Origin: Pedobacter nototheniae
Lineage (GTDB): Bacteria > Bacteroidota > Bacteroidia > Sphingobacteriales > Sphingobacteriaceae
Length of the DNA stretch: 64,000 nt
Direction: 5' to 3'
Assembly: GCF_004335085.1 (NCBI RefSeq)
Contig: NZ_RQRS01000011.1
Coordinates: 1 to 64,000, forward strand
Shown: positions 53,572 to 63,165 of the stretch, in pieces
Layout: each line of letters begins with the position of its first letter
Numbering within the stretch: position 1 is the stretch's first letter
Position numbers and translations under genes: made by a program
Notes under the pieces: generated by a model
Seen by the model: only the letters and a program-made list of their open reading frames with translations
Databases searched by the model: none
Told to the model about the DNA's origin: nothing

Positions 53572-56430
53572 TTAAGGTTTTTCATCAGTTAATTCGAAGC
53601 CCCATGTCTTTCCTTTTTCAGTTGCAGGCACACCAGTGGTCATCCACGCAGGTGCTTTGGCTCCTTTAAGGTAATAATCAAAAAACTGTTGTTCACGAAT
53701 TTGAATATCCTTACGGTTTTGACGTTGAACTAAATTATGAGCTTCACCATTGTAATTTAACATCCAAACTGGTTTACCTAAACGGCGTAATCCTGTAAAC
53801 ATTTCAATTCCTTGGTACCAAGGCACAGCTCCATCAGCATCATTAGCCATAATAACTACAGGAGTATTTACTTTAGGAAGCATAAATAAAGGTGAATTTT
53901 CGATATACAGTTCTGGTTTTTCCCATAGTGTAGCACCAATTCTGCTTTGTGTTTTTTCATATTGAAACTGACGGTTCATACCGCTTTCCCAACGAATACC
54001 ACCGTAAGCAGAAGTCATATTTGCTACAGGTGCACCAGCCCAGGCAGCAGCATACATATTATTTTGTGTAATTAAGTAAGCCACTTGGTAGCCGCCCCAG
54101 CTTTGACCTTGAATACCGATTTTACTGCCATCAACCCAACTATTTTTCTTTAAGCTTTCTACACCAGAGTTAATGTATTCAATCGCAGATTGTCCTGGAT
54201 GACCAGTTTGATAGCTAATATCTGGTGCAAAAACCAAATAACCATTACTTACAAAGAAAGAAATATTTAAGCGTGAAGGCGTAGGCGCAGGCGCTTGATA
54301 ACCATATAAACCATCAGATAATTTCTCGTAGAAATACGCAATCATCGGGTATTTTTTATTAGGATCAAAGTTTTCAGGTTTATATAGAATGCCCTCTGCA
54401 GCATAGCCTTTTGGAGTAGTCCATTTAACCAATTCTGCCGTTCCCCAGTTGTAATTTTGCTGTTGAGGATTGGTATTTGTTAATTTTGTTTCAGTTTTAA
54501 AATCAGTGGTAACATAAACATTCGGAGATTCTACATAACTACCTTTATCATAAATGTAAATATCAGCATCTTTAGCTTTAACCAAATTAGAATACTTTGC
54601 TTTCGCCATAATCACTAAGTCAGGGTTTTTAACAGTACCTGCACTTTTGCGGTAGAAACCATTTTCTTTTGTTACGTTGTTAAAACCATCCAGCCAAAGC
54701 AATTCATTAGCTTTTACAAATTTATCAGCACTGCTTCTGTCCAATCTATTTGGCTGTTCTGTTCTTTCGTATCTGAAAGTGATTTTATTCTGTCTGCCAA
54801 ACCCATTTGTAATATTCTTCGGCTGAGATTTTCCATCTGGTGCAAAAGACCAAATATCATATCTATCATTAATTAAAACGGCTTTATCATCCTCAGTCCA
54901 GGTAGCAAGCCCATAAGCACTTGGTAAATCGGGAACGTCATTTTCTTCATCAACAAATTTTACGTTTAAACCGCTCGTTAAAACAACACTCTTGCTAGTA
55001 GCAACGCTATATGAAGACCAGTTGCCCGTTTTTCTATCAAAAGATAAAATATAATTGCCCCCCGGAGATGCCATTGCATATCCATTTAAGTTTTCAATAA
55101 TCTTTTTGCGTTGTCCGTTTTTAGTATCAACAAGATAATAATCTCTTGAAGTAGAGCCACTCCACTGAGATTCAATTCTGCGGCCATAATCAGTTGATGC
55201 TAAAACAAAATTTGAATTGCCATCATTTATAATACTCGCCTCAGGTAGCATTAAATCAGTTAATGGAATAACTTTAGGGTCGCTGCTATAAACATCTATA
55301 ACCGATAAATAACTTCTTTTACTTTCTTTATCAGCATTTTTTAACTGCATAGGCTGCAAATAATCATCCTTATAGTTCCAAATATCAACTTTGGCAACCT
55401 CAAAATCAACAATAGTGGTGTCTTTTGCTTTTTTAATTGGCGCAATTCCGAAAAATAATTTCTTGCCATCTTTACTGAAATTTACTTTCCCCTCGCCACT
55501 AACCGACCATTTTGCAGGTAAGCCAGGCATATCGTAATCTACAATGGTTTGGGCTGTATCTAAAGTTAACGAGCTATAATAAATATTGTAATCCTTTATC
55601 TCTTGCTTTTCAGGGCTTTGCTCACCTACAAAAGCAACATGCTCATTTTCATCGTCAAACGTAAAGTTTTTAAAGCTTCCTTTACCTTTAACCAATGTTT
55701 TAAGTGTTCCTTTTTCAGTGTTTAAAAGGAATACGCCTTGAGGCGCAGTTTTGTCTTTTTTAGATCCGCTGCAAGCAAAAACAAGCTGCTTGCCGTCTTT
55801 ACTAAAAGTATAATCTGTAACGTATTTATAGGTTTTATCAACGCCCGTTAAAAGATTTTTAAGAATTAAATCCGTTCCTTCCTCATTCTTTTTGCCTGCA
55901 GAACCAGGTTCGTCATCTGCAAAATCAATATCTAAATCTTTTTTACTAGCAGGAGTTGCTTTTTTAGCAGTATCAAGTTTATCAAGCTGATAGGCTAAAA
56001 AGCCCGAACCATCTTCAGGAAACTTGTACGATTTTACCCGCGCAACTTTACTTATTGCGTTAGTAGTAAGGTTTAAAATACCTAATGAATCTTTAGGCAT
56101 ATCATCGGCTTTTTTCTTTTTAATTTTTGCCTGTCGGATGTCTTTATTAAAAGGACGGATACTAAAAGCAGCAAATTTAGAATCGTTGCTAAACTGCGCA
56201 TTTGTACCACGAGGTACGCTTAACTTTGTATTTGTTTTTAAGTTTGATACAAAAAGGTTAGCATCACCTTCTTGTTGTAAAACACTGTACATGGCCCAAA
56301 GTCCATTATTTGATAACTGTTTTGCGCCTACAGATTCCCATGAATCATAAACAGAATGATCTAAAGGTTTTTTTTGTGCGTAAGCAAAGTTTACAACTAT
56401 AAGAAGTAAAAGGGTAAATCTTTTATGCAT
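53572..56430 (-). CDS. S9-family (prolyl-oligopeptidase-like) exported peptidase
   Basis: A 952-residue protein with a signal peptide (about 1-18, ANFAYA-like), a long beta-propeller region (about 40-640) and a C-terminal alpha/beta-hydrolase domain. The catalytic triad is visible: Ser in GIQGQSWGGYQVAYL, Asp in MANDADGAVPWYQG and His in YNGEAHNLVQRQ. Substrates are probably periplasmic peptides taken up by the cell. No partner gene is adjacent. The length is at the upper end of the family. Confidence 0.9.
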   Translation of the reverse strand: MHKRFTLLLLIVVNFAYAQKKPLDHSVYDSWESVGAKQLSNNGLWAMYSVLQQEGDANLFVSNLKTNTKLSVPRGTNAQFSNDSKFAAFSIRPFNKDIRQAKIKKKKADDMPKDSLGILNLTTNAISKVARVKSYKFPEDGSGFLAYQLDKLDTAKKATPASKKDLDIDFADDEPGSAGKKNEEGTDLILKNLLTGVDKTYKYVTDYTFSKDGKQLVFACSGSKKDKTAPQGVFLLNTEKGTLKTLVKGKGSFKNFTFDDENEHVAFVGEQSPEKQEIKDYNIYYSSLTLDTAQTIVDYDMPGLPAKWSVSGEGKVNFSKDGKKLFFGIAPIKKAKDTTIVDFEVAKVDIWNYKDDYLQPMQLKNADKESKRSYLSVIDVYSSDPKVIPLTDLMLPEASIINDGNSNFVLASTDYGRRIESQWSGSTSRDYYLVDTKNGQRKKIIENLNGYAMASPGGNYILSFDRKTGNWSSYSVATSKSVVLTSGLNVKFVDEENDVPDLPSAYGLATWTEDDKAVLINDRYDIWSFAPDGKSQPKNITNGFGRQNKITFRYERTEQPNRLDRSSADKFVKANELLWLDGFNNVTKENGFYRKSAGTVKNPDLVIMAKAKYSNLVKAKDADIYIYDKGSYVESPNVYVTTDFKTETKLTNTNPQQQNYNWGTAELVKWTTPKGYAAEGILYKPENFDPNKKYPMIAYFYEKLSDGLYGYQAPAPTPSRLNISFFVSNGYLVFAPDISYQTGHPGQSAIEYINSGVESLKKNSWVDGSKIGIQGQSWGGYQVAYLITQNNMYAAAWAGAPVANMTSAYGGIRWESGMNRQFQYEKTQSRIGATLWEKPELYIENSPLFMLPKVNTPVVIMANDADGAVPWYQGIEMFTGLRRLGKPVWMLNYNGEAHNLVQRQNRKDIQIREQQFFDYYLKGAKAPAWMTTGVPATEKGKTWGFELTDEKP

Positions 56431-56678
56431 TTGTGAGGTTTAAAATAATTTGTGGTTGATTCAAGCTTTAAAAATTGGAAAATTTTACCTTATTTCGAAA
56501 GATGTATGTCAAATTTTACAAAAGAAGAGCACTTATTTTTATTCTTTAATAATTTGAGTGATGTAACATTTTTGTAACTTAGGCGTCAACATTGCACACA
56601 CAATTGTAACTAATCATTTAAATTTAAGACTGATGATTTGGATTTTTCTAAATTATTGGCCTTTTGTCCCTAATTAAA

Positions 56679-59267
56679 ATGTACCGAGCAAAGTATTTTT
56701 TATCTAAATTAATTTACAACAAATTTTTTTGGCAGTTTTTTCTGGCAATTTTTATGTTAGGAATGGCTGTTTTCTTTATCAGAGAGCAGCATGTAGAAGT
56801 TGTACAAATTAAAGACCAACTGGCTACCTCCATCACAGAGTATATCGTGTTGGGTATTTTATTAACCATTGCCTATGTTTTTGCACAGGGACAAATGTAT
56901 GTGCATAGCTTTAAGGCACTTAATGTGAAAATCACCTTAAAAAGTGCAGTAATTTTATTTTTAAAACGCAATTTGATTAGTGTCTTTCTCCCGGCAGGAG
57001 GCTTTTCTTCGCTGGCATTTTTTACAGGAGATATTGAAGATAAAGGGGTATCCAAATCTAAAATACATTTAGCATCAACACTTTTCGGTTTCTGCGGAAT
57101 CTTTTCTGTCGTTATTGTCGCCATTCCAGTGTTAGGGATTGCATTACTGACCACCAAATTCGGAAGCGTAGAAATTCTAAGCTTCCTGTTTTTACTGCTC
57201 TTAACCGTATTTTTAATCCTGACTATTTATTCTATTTCCAAAAAAGGAAAAGCTTATAAATGGTTGTCTAAAATAAGACCAACCTTAACCACCTTAATGG
57301 ATGATATGGTGGACGAGAAAGTGAGTAAAAAACAGTTTTGGTTAACATTATTAGTTTCTGTAGGAATAGAGGTGATCGGCATCGTTCACCTGTATATCTG
57401 TATGCTTGCCTTAGGTTTTGAAGCCAGTATTCCAGCTGCAATTATTGGTTATATCGTAATGGTAATTTTATTAATTGCCTCCCCATTCTTACGTGGTTTG
57501 GGTACAATAGAAGTTTCGCTGACTTTTATATTACAGCAATTTGGTTTCCCTATTATTGCAGCGGCAACAATTACCTTATTATTTAGATTCTTCGAATTTT
57601 GGTTGCCGTTAATTGGAGGTATTATAAGTTTTGTAACCAAAAAGGATAGTATTTTGCTTAGAATTTTGCCAGCATTTATTATCCTAATTTTAGGAGTTGT
57701 AAATATTATATCCTCAATAAGTCCTTCTATACCAGCCAGATTAAGGCTCGTTAAAAACATTGTACCCGATGATGTTATCGTTACCAGTAATGCATTAGTG
57801 CTTATTTTTGGACTAATTTTGGTGATGATTAGCATCTTTTTATTACAAGGATCAAAAAGAGCCTGGTACATTGCCTTAGCACTTACTGTTTTTTCGGTGG
57901 TTGGTCATTTATTAAAAGCTGCAGATTATGAAGAGGCACTTTTGGCTTTGGTAGCAGGTTCATCCCTTTATTATACACGCCAAAATTATAAATTAAGACC
58001 ACATCCAAGGTTTGTTCATTTAGGTATTAAGGTTTATTTTTATGCTATTGCCGCTGTTTTCGCCTACGGAGTTATTGGTTTTTACTTTATAGATAAAAGA
58101 CATTTCGGAACTGATTTTACCTTTTTAAATTCTATTAAAGCAGTTTTAAAAGTAATTTTCTTTATTGATGATAAAGCCCTTGATCCTCGAACCAAGTTTG
58201 GTTTACACTTCGAGCAATCCATCTATTTTGCCAGTGGGGCAGTAATTCTGTTCATCATCTTTAGTTTATTAAAGCCTTATTTTTCTAAATCCTACAACAC
58301 AGAAACTGATTTTACAGATGCAGAAAATCTAGTCAAGAAATTTGGACATTCGGCACTTGATTATTTTAAAACCTATCCTGATAAGTTCATCTTTTTTAAT
58401 GAAAGTCGTACCGCTTTTATTAGTTTTAAAATTACACGTCATTTTGTTTTAGTGCTCGAAGATCCTGTTGCAGAGCATGAAAGTGAAAAGGTTGAAATGG
58501 TAAAAAAGTTTGAAGAACGTTGTAAGGATAATGGTTTCATTACCGCTTATTACCGCGTACCCGAAGAATCATTGGGCTTTTATAAATCATTAGGGAAAAA
58601 GTTTATTCCGATAGGAGAGGAAGCCGTACTTGATTTAACAACTTTTACCATTGATGGCGGTAAAATGAAAACTACCAGAAGTGCAATTAACCGTTTAACA
58701 TCAGAAGGTTATGTGTTTAAAGTTTATGAAGGACAACAAAAAGAGGGTTTACTTCAAAAATTGAAACAGGTATCAGATAATTGGTTAAGAGATCTGGATC
58801 AAAAAGAAGTGGCTTTCACGCAAGGTATTTTCGATAAGAATATTCTAAAAAATCAAACCATTTTAACTATTGAAGATCAGGAGGAAAAAGTATATGCTTT
58901 TTTAAACTTGGTTGAGGATTATGCCCCCGGAGAAGCTACTTACGATCTTATTAGAAAAGAAACTGATGCGCCAAATGGTGTTTTGGATATGTTGCTTGCT
59001 AAAACTTTCCTACATTTAAAAGAGCAGGGTTTTACAGCCGTAAATATGGGCTTGGCGCCACTATCAGGAATAGATGGAGTAAACATCACTCAGAAAACAA
59101 TTAAATACGCGTATGATAATTTAAAAGCATTTGCACAATTTAAAGGTTTAAGGAAATATAAAGACAAATTTTTCCCTCAATGGAAGAAAAAGTATTTAAT
59201 ATATAACCACAATTATCACCTGTTACAAGTGCCAAATGCGCTAAAAAGAATTTCGGAAGGAAGTTAA
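56679..59267 (+). CDS. MprF-like phosphatidylglycerol lysyltransferase
   Basis: An 862-residue membrane enzyme. The ATG at 56679 is preferred to a TTG at 56664. The N-terminal two thirds (about 1-540) carry 12-14 hydrophobic segments of the LPG-synthase/flippase type. The C-terminal cytosolic DUF2156 domain (about 565-860) contains FFNESRTAFISFKI, GFITAYYRVPEESLGFYKSLGKKFIPIGEEA, KTTRSAINRL and MGLAPLSG. It should transfer an amino acid from aminoacyl-tRNA to phosphatidylglycerol. It ends one base from the convergent VirJ-like gene. Confidence 0.85.
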   Translation: MYRAKYFLSKLIYNKFFWQFFLAIFMLGMAVFFIREQHVEVVQIKDQLATSITEYIVLGILLTIAYVFAQGQMYVHSFKALNVKITLKSAVILFLKRNLISVFLPAGGFSSLAFFTGDIEDKGVSKSKIHLASTLFGFCGIFSVVIVAIPVLGIALLTTKFGSVEILSFLFLLLLTVFLILTIYSISKKGKAYKWLSKIRPTLTTLMDDMVDEKVSKKQFWLTLLVSVGIEVIGIVHLYICMLALGFEASIPAAIIGYIVMVILLIASPFLRGLGTIEVSLTFILQQFGFPIIAAATITLLFRFFEFWLPLIGGIISFVTKKDSILLRILPAFIILILGVVNIISSISPSIPARLRLVKNIVPDDVIVTSNALVLIFGLILVMISIFLLQGSKRAWYIALALTVFSVVGHLLKAADYEEALLALVAGSSLYYTRQNYKLRPHPRFVHLGIKVYFYAIAAVFAYGVIGFYFIDKRHFGTDFTFLNSIKAVLKVIFFIDDKALDPRTKFGLHFEQSIYFASGAVILFIIFSLLKPYFSKSYNTETDFTDAENLVKKFGHSALDYFKTYPDKFIFFNESRTAFISFKITRHFVLVLEDPVAEHESEKVEMVKKFEERCKDNGFITAYYRVPEESLGFYKSLGKKFIPIGEEAVLDLTTFTIDGGKMKTTRSAINRLTSEGYVFKVYEGQQKEGLLQKLKQVSDNWLRDLDQKEVAFTQGIFDKNILKNQTILTIEDQEEKVYAFLNLVEDYAPGEATYDLIRKETDAPNGVLDMLLAKTFLHLKEQGFTAVNMGLAPLSGIDGVNITQKTIKYAYDNLKAFAQFKGLRKYKDKFFPQWKKKYLIYNHNYHLLQVPNALKRISEGS

Positions 59268-59268
59268 T

Positions 59269-59952
59269 TTACAAGCCTTTTTCTATAGTAGAAATTAGCT
59301 TCTTAATATCATTATCGTATTTATGCGAACCAGGGATTTGGACTTTTTCCAAATCCCTTTTTTCTTTTAAGTTTTTATAGAAGTCGCTGTCCTCATCAGT
59401 TCCAAAAATACAAAGCACTGGTGCTTGCACCTTATTCAATTCCGGCATAGTTTTATACTTTCCTTCTTTACTTCCAAAGCCTAACAAATCTGCTACTTTA
59501 ACAGTGAAATCTGTAGAAGTGGAAGGAGAAAGTAATACCGCAGATTTAAACTTTTGTTGTAAATTTTTAGGTAAGCGGGTAGAAAAGAAAATAGCAGCAT
59601 CAGCTCCGAAGGAATAACCCAGTAAAGAAAACTCAGCTTTGTTATACTGCTTTAAATAATGCTCTACAACTTCTGTAGCATCCTGGCTTAACTTATCAGG
59701 TGTTTTTGTATCCCAAAAGTATTTTCTGGTATCCAAACTTACTACAGTATAATTTTTTTGAGCAAGCTCTTCGCAAACCTTTTGCGAAAAACTATTTAAA
59801 CCACCATCGCCAGTAAAATAAAAAACAAGATGTTTATTTCCACTTTTATTAAACGTAGTTAATGGCAGTTTGGAAATATCTGTTTTAGGTTGCGCCATAG
59901 TAAAAATGGATAGGCATAGTGTTCCAAAAAACACTGAAAAAATCTTTATCAT
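59269..59952 (-). CDS. VirJ/AcvB-type alpha/beta hydrolase (paralogue 1)
   Basis: A 227-residue exported hydrolase. A signal peptide (about 1-20, FTMAQ) precedes YFTGDGGLNSF, VSLDTRKYFWDTKTPDKLSQD and the nucleophile elbow LLGYSFGADAAIFFSTRLP, with the terminal His in PGSHKYD. The VirJ domain of Agrobacterium AcvB hydrolyses lysyl-phosphatidylglycerol. Its stop is one base from the mprF-like stop, and it follows its paralogue by 8 bases. The convergent pair suggests opposing lipid reactions. Confidence 0.83.
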   Translation of the reverse strand: MIKIFSVFFGTLCLSIFTMAQPKTDISKLPLTTFNKSGNKHLVFYFTGDGGLNSFSQKVCEELAQKNYTVVSLDTRKYFWDTKTPDKLSQDATEVVEHYLKQYNKAEFSLLGYSFGADAAIFFSTRLPKNLQQKFKSAVLLSPSTSTDFTVKVADLLGFGSKEGKYKTMPELNKVQAPVLCIFGTDEDSDFYKNLKEKRDLEKVQIPGSHKYDNDIKKLISTIEKGL

Positions 59953-59960
59953 AAAATCTC

Positions 59961-60680
59961 TTACTTTTTTGCGTTGCTTAAAGCTGCAACAATTTTATCA
60001 AGTTCGGATGGATCGTAATGATGATCCCCCTTTAAAATAGTAACGTGAAAATTACTAATTTTTAAATCTTTTAATGATTGCTCGTCTTCATCAACACCAT
60101 AAAAACAATAGGTTGTAGCTGTTACCTTTTCTAACTCTTTATCCACCTTATAATGTTTGTGATCTCCAGCTAGGTTTGTCAGATCAGAAAGTTTTACCTT
60201 AAAATCAGTTGTAGAATAAGGCGAAAGCATTTCTAAAGCAACTAAATGTTTTTTAGCTCGGGGAGGTAAACGATTATAGATAAATGGAACTACATCAGCC
60301 CCAAAAGAATAACCACAAATGTAAAGATGGTATGAGCCATATATTTTTACATATTTTCTAATCAGTTGAACAATATCTGCCTTGGTTTGCTCAGGTGTTT
60401 TTTTCTCCCAAAAATAACTTCTGGAGTTAATTCCAATCGTATTAAAGCCTTGTTCAGCAAATTTTAATGATAAATTATCTTCAAACTCAATCCAACCTCC
60501 ATCGCCAGAAAGAAAGATTAATAATTTTTTGCTCGATGGGATTTTAGATGGATAAAGAAAAATGGGTAAGTTGAATTCGTTTTTTTCAATTCCATTGTGC
60601 TCATGTACACGATTTCTTTTGAAAAGTGCACAACTGCTTAAACTGATACATAATAGAATTAATATGGCGATTTTACCCAT
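59961..60680 (-). CDS. VirJ/AcvB-type lipoprotein hydrolase (paralogue 2)
   Basis: A 239-residue hydrolase starting MGKIAILILLCISLSSCALF, with a lipobox Cys near residue 17. It shows FLSGDGGWIEFE, GINSRSYFWEKKTPEQTKADI, CGYSFGADVVPFIYNRLP and the terminal KGDHHYDPSE. It is an evident paralogue of the gene downstream, so one form is lipid-anchored and the other soluble in the periplasm. The duplication suggests a division of labour. Confidence 0.83.
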   Translation of the reverse strand: MGKIAILILLCISLSSCALFKRNRVHEHNGIEKNEFNLPIFLYPSKIPSSKKLLIFLSGDGGWIEFEDNLSLKFAEQGFNTIGINSRSYFWEKKTPEQTKADIVQLIRKYVKIYGSYHLYICGYSFGADVVPFIYNRLPPRAKKHLVALEMLSPYSTTDFKVKLSDLTNLAGDHKHYKVDKELEKVTATTYCFYGVDEDEQSLKDLKISNFHVTILKGDHHYDPSELDKIVAALSNAKK

Positions 60681-60692
60681 AGTTCAGCTATT

Positions 60693-61259
60693 TTAGAAAA
60701 ATGTGAAGCCTAACATAAACGACAAGCCATGCGGATTAATGTCTAAATCATTTGTACTCATTTTATAACCTTTTAAACCTACACCGCCAAATATGTTTAT
60801 CTTATTTGATAGTGCATATTTAACACCACCACCACCATATACGAAAAAACCCTTTTCAGTAGTTCTCGAAGTGTTATTTGGTGTTTGCTCATCAGCAATA
60901 TCATATTTGTTAAAAGAAATGCCTAATGACGTTTCTACATAAGGTTTTACTTTGTGACTGGTTTTGAAATTATACTTTAAATTTCCATAAACAGGAAGGA
61001 AATGCACTTTGTACAAAACAAAGCCATTATCGTGGTGTAAAGGGGTAGCAGCATATTCAATACCGATTCCTGGCTCAAAACCATTGGCAAAAAGATAGTT
61101 TACTTTTAAAGATGGACCATAAAAAGCATTTCCGTGTGTTGATCTTAATAATTCGAATGATGGTGATATTGAAAATGTTTTTGACTGATCTAATTTGGTT
61201 TGCGCAAATAATAAAGTAGGAAAAAATAATAGCGAAAGGATGGCTTTTAAATGATTCAT
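60693..61259 (-). CDS. Outer-membrane beta-barrel protein
   Basis: A 188-residue protein of the outer-membrane beta-barrel (porin-like, OmpW/OprF-like) family. The start at 61259 (MNHLKAILSLLFFPTLLFAQ) gives a typical signal peptide; a longer frame adds 25 residues that are mostly hydrophobic leader. The eight-stranded alternating pattern ends SFMLGFTFF. It lies 12 bases upstream of the VirJ paralogue 2 gene, so the three minus-strand genes probably form one operon. Confidence 0.75.
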   Translation of the reverse strand: MNHLKAILSLLFFPTLLFAQTKLDQSKTFSISPSFELLRSTHGNAFYGPSLKVNYLFANGFEPGIGIEYAATPLHHDNGFVLYKVHFLPVYGNLKYNFKTSHKVKPYVETSLGISFNKYDIADEQTPNNTSRTTEKGFFVYGGGGVKYALSNKINIFGGVGLKGYKMSTNDLDINPHGLSFMLGFTFF

Positions 61260-61326
61260 TAGGGCGTTTTGTTCTATAATAACCAAAAGTAACGAATTGA
61301 TTGTGAATAATAAATGAAGTAAACAA

Positions 61327-61350
61327 AAAAGCACCGTTTCCGGTGCTTTT
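61327..61350. terminator. Terminator hairpin between yidC and the next operon
   Basis: AAAAGCACCG (61327-61336) pairs with CGGTGCTTTT (61341-61350), loop TTTC. It lies 4 bases after the yidC stop on the minus strand and has T residues on that side. Confidence 0.88.
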
Positions 61351-61354
61351 AAAA

Positions 61355-63145
61355 TTATTTTTTTGTTTGTTGCTGTTGACGCATGTAATCGTCTAAACGT
61401 TGCTGAAATTTAGATTTTTTCTTTTTCTCATCAGCTGGTCTTGCTTTATTTTGTTGAATTAAAGCATGAATTTTATCATCATCAACCATTTTACGAATTA
61501 GGAACTGCTGACCAAATGTCATTAAGTTGGCTAAGAAGTAATAGTAGTTTAAGCCTGAAGGATAGCTATTTAACACACCTAAGAAAATAATTGGCATAAT
61601 GTAACCGATGTATTTCATTTGACCTGTAGCACCTGATACTTGGTTGTTAAAATAAGTCATAATCAGTGTAGAGATTGTCATCAAAACACACATTAAACTT
61701 AAGTGATCGCCGATGAAAGGCAATTTCACACCAAAACGAATAAACTCATCATAAGTTGATAAATCTTTCATCCAAAGGAAACTCTCTCCACGTAGCTCAA
61801 ATAAGTTAGGGAAAAAGAAGAAGAAAGCCATAACCAGTGGTAATTGTAAAACCATGGGTAAACAACCTCCAAGCGGATTAACGCCCGCCTTCTTATATAG
61901 TTTTAAATATTCTTGCTGAACTAATGTTGGATTATCTTCACCTACTTTAGCTTTAATCTCGTCCATTTCTGGCTTTAAAACTCTCATTTTCGCCATCGAT
62001 AGGTATGACTTGTAGGTAAGTGGCGATAAAGCAAGTTTTAAAAGGATTGTTAATGCAAAAATAATTAAGCCATAACCCCAGTTAAAACGCTCTAAAAGGT
62101 TAAATACCGGTAATACAATGAAACGGTTTACATATTTTAAAGGCCAGTAACCTAAATCCACCTGCTTTTCAAGCTCATAACCTTGATCTTGTAACGTAGA
62201 GAACTTATTGGTTCCAAAATAGAATTCCATATCATAACTCTGCGCAGCCAAATGACTATAAGGCAATTGCATATTTGCAGCATAAGATTTAACCTGACCA
62301 GGAACAGTAGGGATTTTAACTTCTAAACTTCCTTTGTCAAAGCCGTTTTTGTCGATTAACGCAGCAGAGAAAAAGTGTTGTTTGAATGAAAACCACTGAA
62401 TTTTGCCTTTTGCAAGATCTTCTTTCTCTTCCTTAGATACGCTTAAGTGATCCACATCACCATTTACATATTTGTAATAAGGAGCAGAGTAACGGTGCTC
62501 ACTTTCAATTGATTTTTCTTGCTGTAATAAAGTAGCTTCCCAGTTTAATCCAACATTATTACCAGAAATAATCTGTTGTAAGCCTACTAAATTAATTTTA
62601 AAGCCAACCTTATTGCTTAAAGCTTTTAAATCGTAAAGGTACTCTACATATTGGTTTGAACCATAGTTAGCACGCATAGTTAAGGTATTGCCAGTTTTAG
62701 TTGGCGTAAAAAACAAATCGTTTGTATTAACTACTTTACCAGCAGCATTTAAGTTTAAGCCAAATTTATTTTCGTCTCCGCTAAATAAAATTAAAGGTTT
62801 ACCACTAAATGTTTTTTGTCCTTTAACCTCAACAGAAGAAATTTTACCACCTTTATTGCTGAAAGTGATTAATAAATTTTCATTTTCCAATACAGAGTTT
62901 GATACTGTACCCGTTAAAGCGGTACCAAAGGGCCCTTTTAATGCTAATGAATCAATAGTTGGAACAACTGCAGCTGTTTTAACTGTATCTTTTTGAGCCG
63001 GAGCCACTCCAGCTTTTTTCAAAGAATCTAAATGTTCTTTTTCTTTTGCTTTTTTTATTTCAACCTCGCTCGGTTTTAAAAAATAGAATGATCCTGCCAA
63101 AATGATCATAATCAGGAACAGTCCTGTGAAGGTATTTCTATCCAT
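61355..63145 (-). CDS. YidC membrane-protein insertase
   Basis: A 596-residue insertase of the Gram-negative type. TM1 (about 6-23) precedes a large periplasmic beta-domain (about 40-340). The conserved insertase core (about 350-560) contains WGYGLIIFALTILLKLALSPLTYKSYLSMAKM, the KAGVNPLGGCLPMVLQLPLVMAFFFFF loop and NYYYFLANLMT. The basic tail ends QQQQTKK. It inserts and folds inner-membrane proteins with or without SecYEG. It is 20 bases downstream of pyrG, on the same strand. Confidence 0.96.
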   Translation of the reverse strand: MDRNTFTGLFLIMIILAGSFYFLKPSEVEIKKAKEKEHLDSLKKAGVAPAQKDTVKTAAVVPTIDSLALKGPFGTALTGTVSNSVLENENLLITFSNKGGKISSVEVKGQKTFSGKPLILFSGDENKFGLNLNAAGKVVNTNDLFFTPTKTGNTLTMRANYGSNQYVEYLYDLKALSNKVGFKINLVGLQQIISGNNVGLNWEATLLQQEKSIESEHRYSAPYYKYVNGDVDHLSVSKEEKEDLAKGKIQWFSFKQHFFSAALIDKNGFDKGSLEVKIPTVPGQVKSYAANMQLPYSHLAAQSYDMEFYFGTNKFSTLQDQGYELEKQVDLGYWPLKYVNRFIVLPVFNLLERFNWGYGLIIFALTILLKLALSPLTYKSYLSMAKMRVLKPEMDEIKAKVGEDNPTLVQQEYLKLYKKAGVNPLGGCLPMVLQLPLVMAFFFFFPNLFELRGESFLWMKDLSTYDEFIRFGVKLPFIGDHLSLMCVLMTISTLIMTYFNNQVSGATGQMKYIGYIMPIIFLGVLNSYPSGLNYYYFLANLMTFGQQFLIRKMVDDDKIHALIQQNKARPADEKKKKSKFQQRLDDYMRQQQQTKK

Positions 63146-63165
63146 TATTGTTGTTTAAACTGCTT

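Noticed and set aside
56873..57157. Antisense protein within the MprF-like gene
   Set aside because: Long opposite-strand frames here and elsewhere are shadows of the real gene; no start context or known domain.
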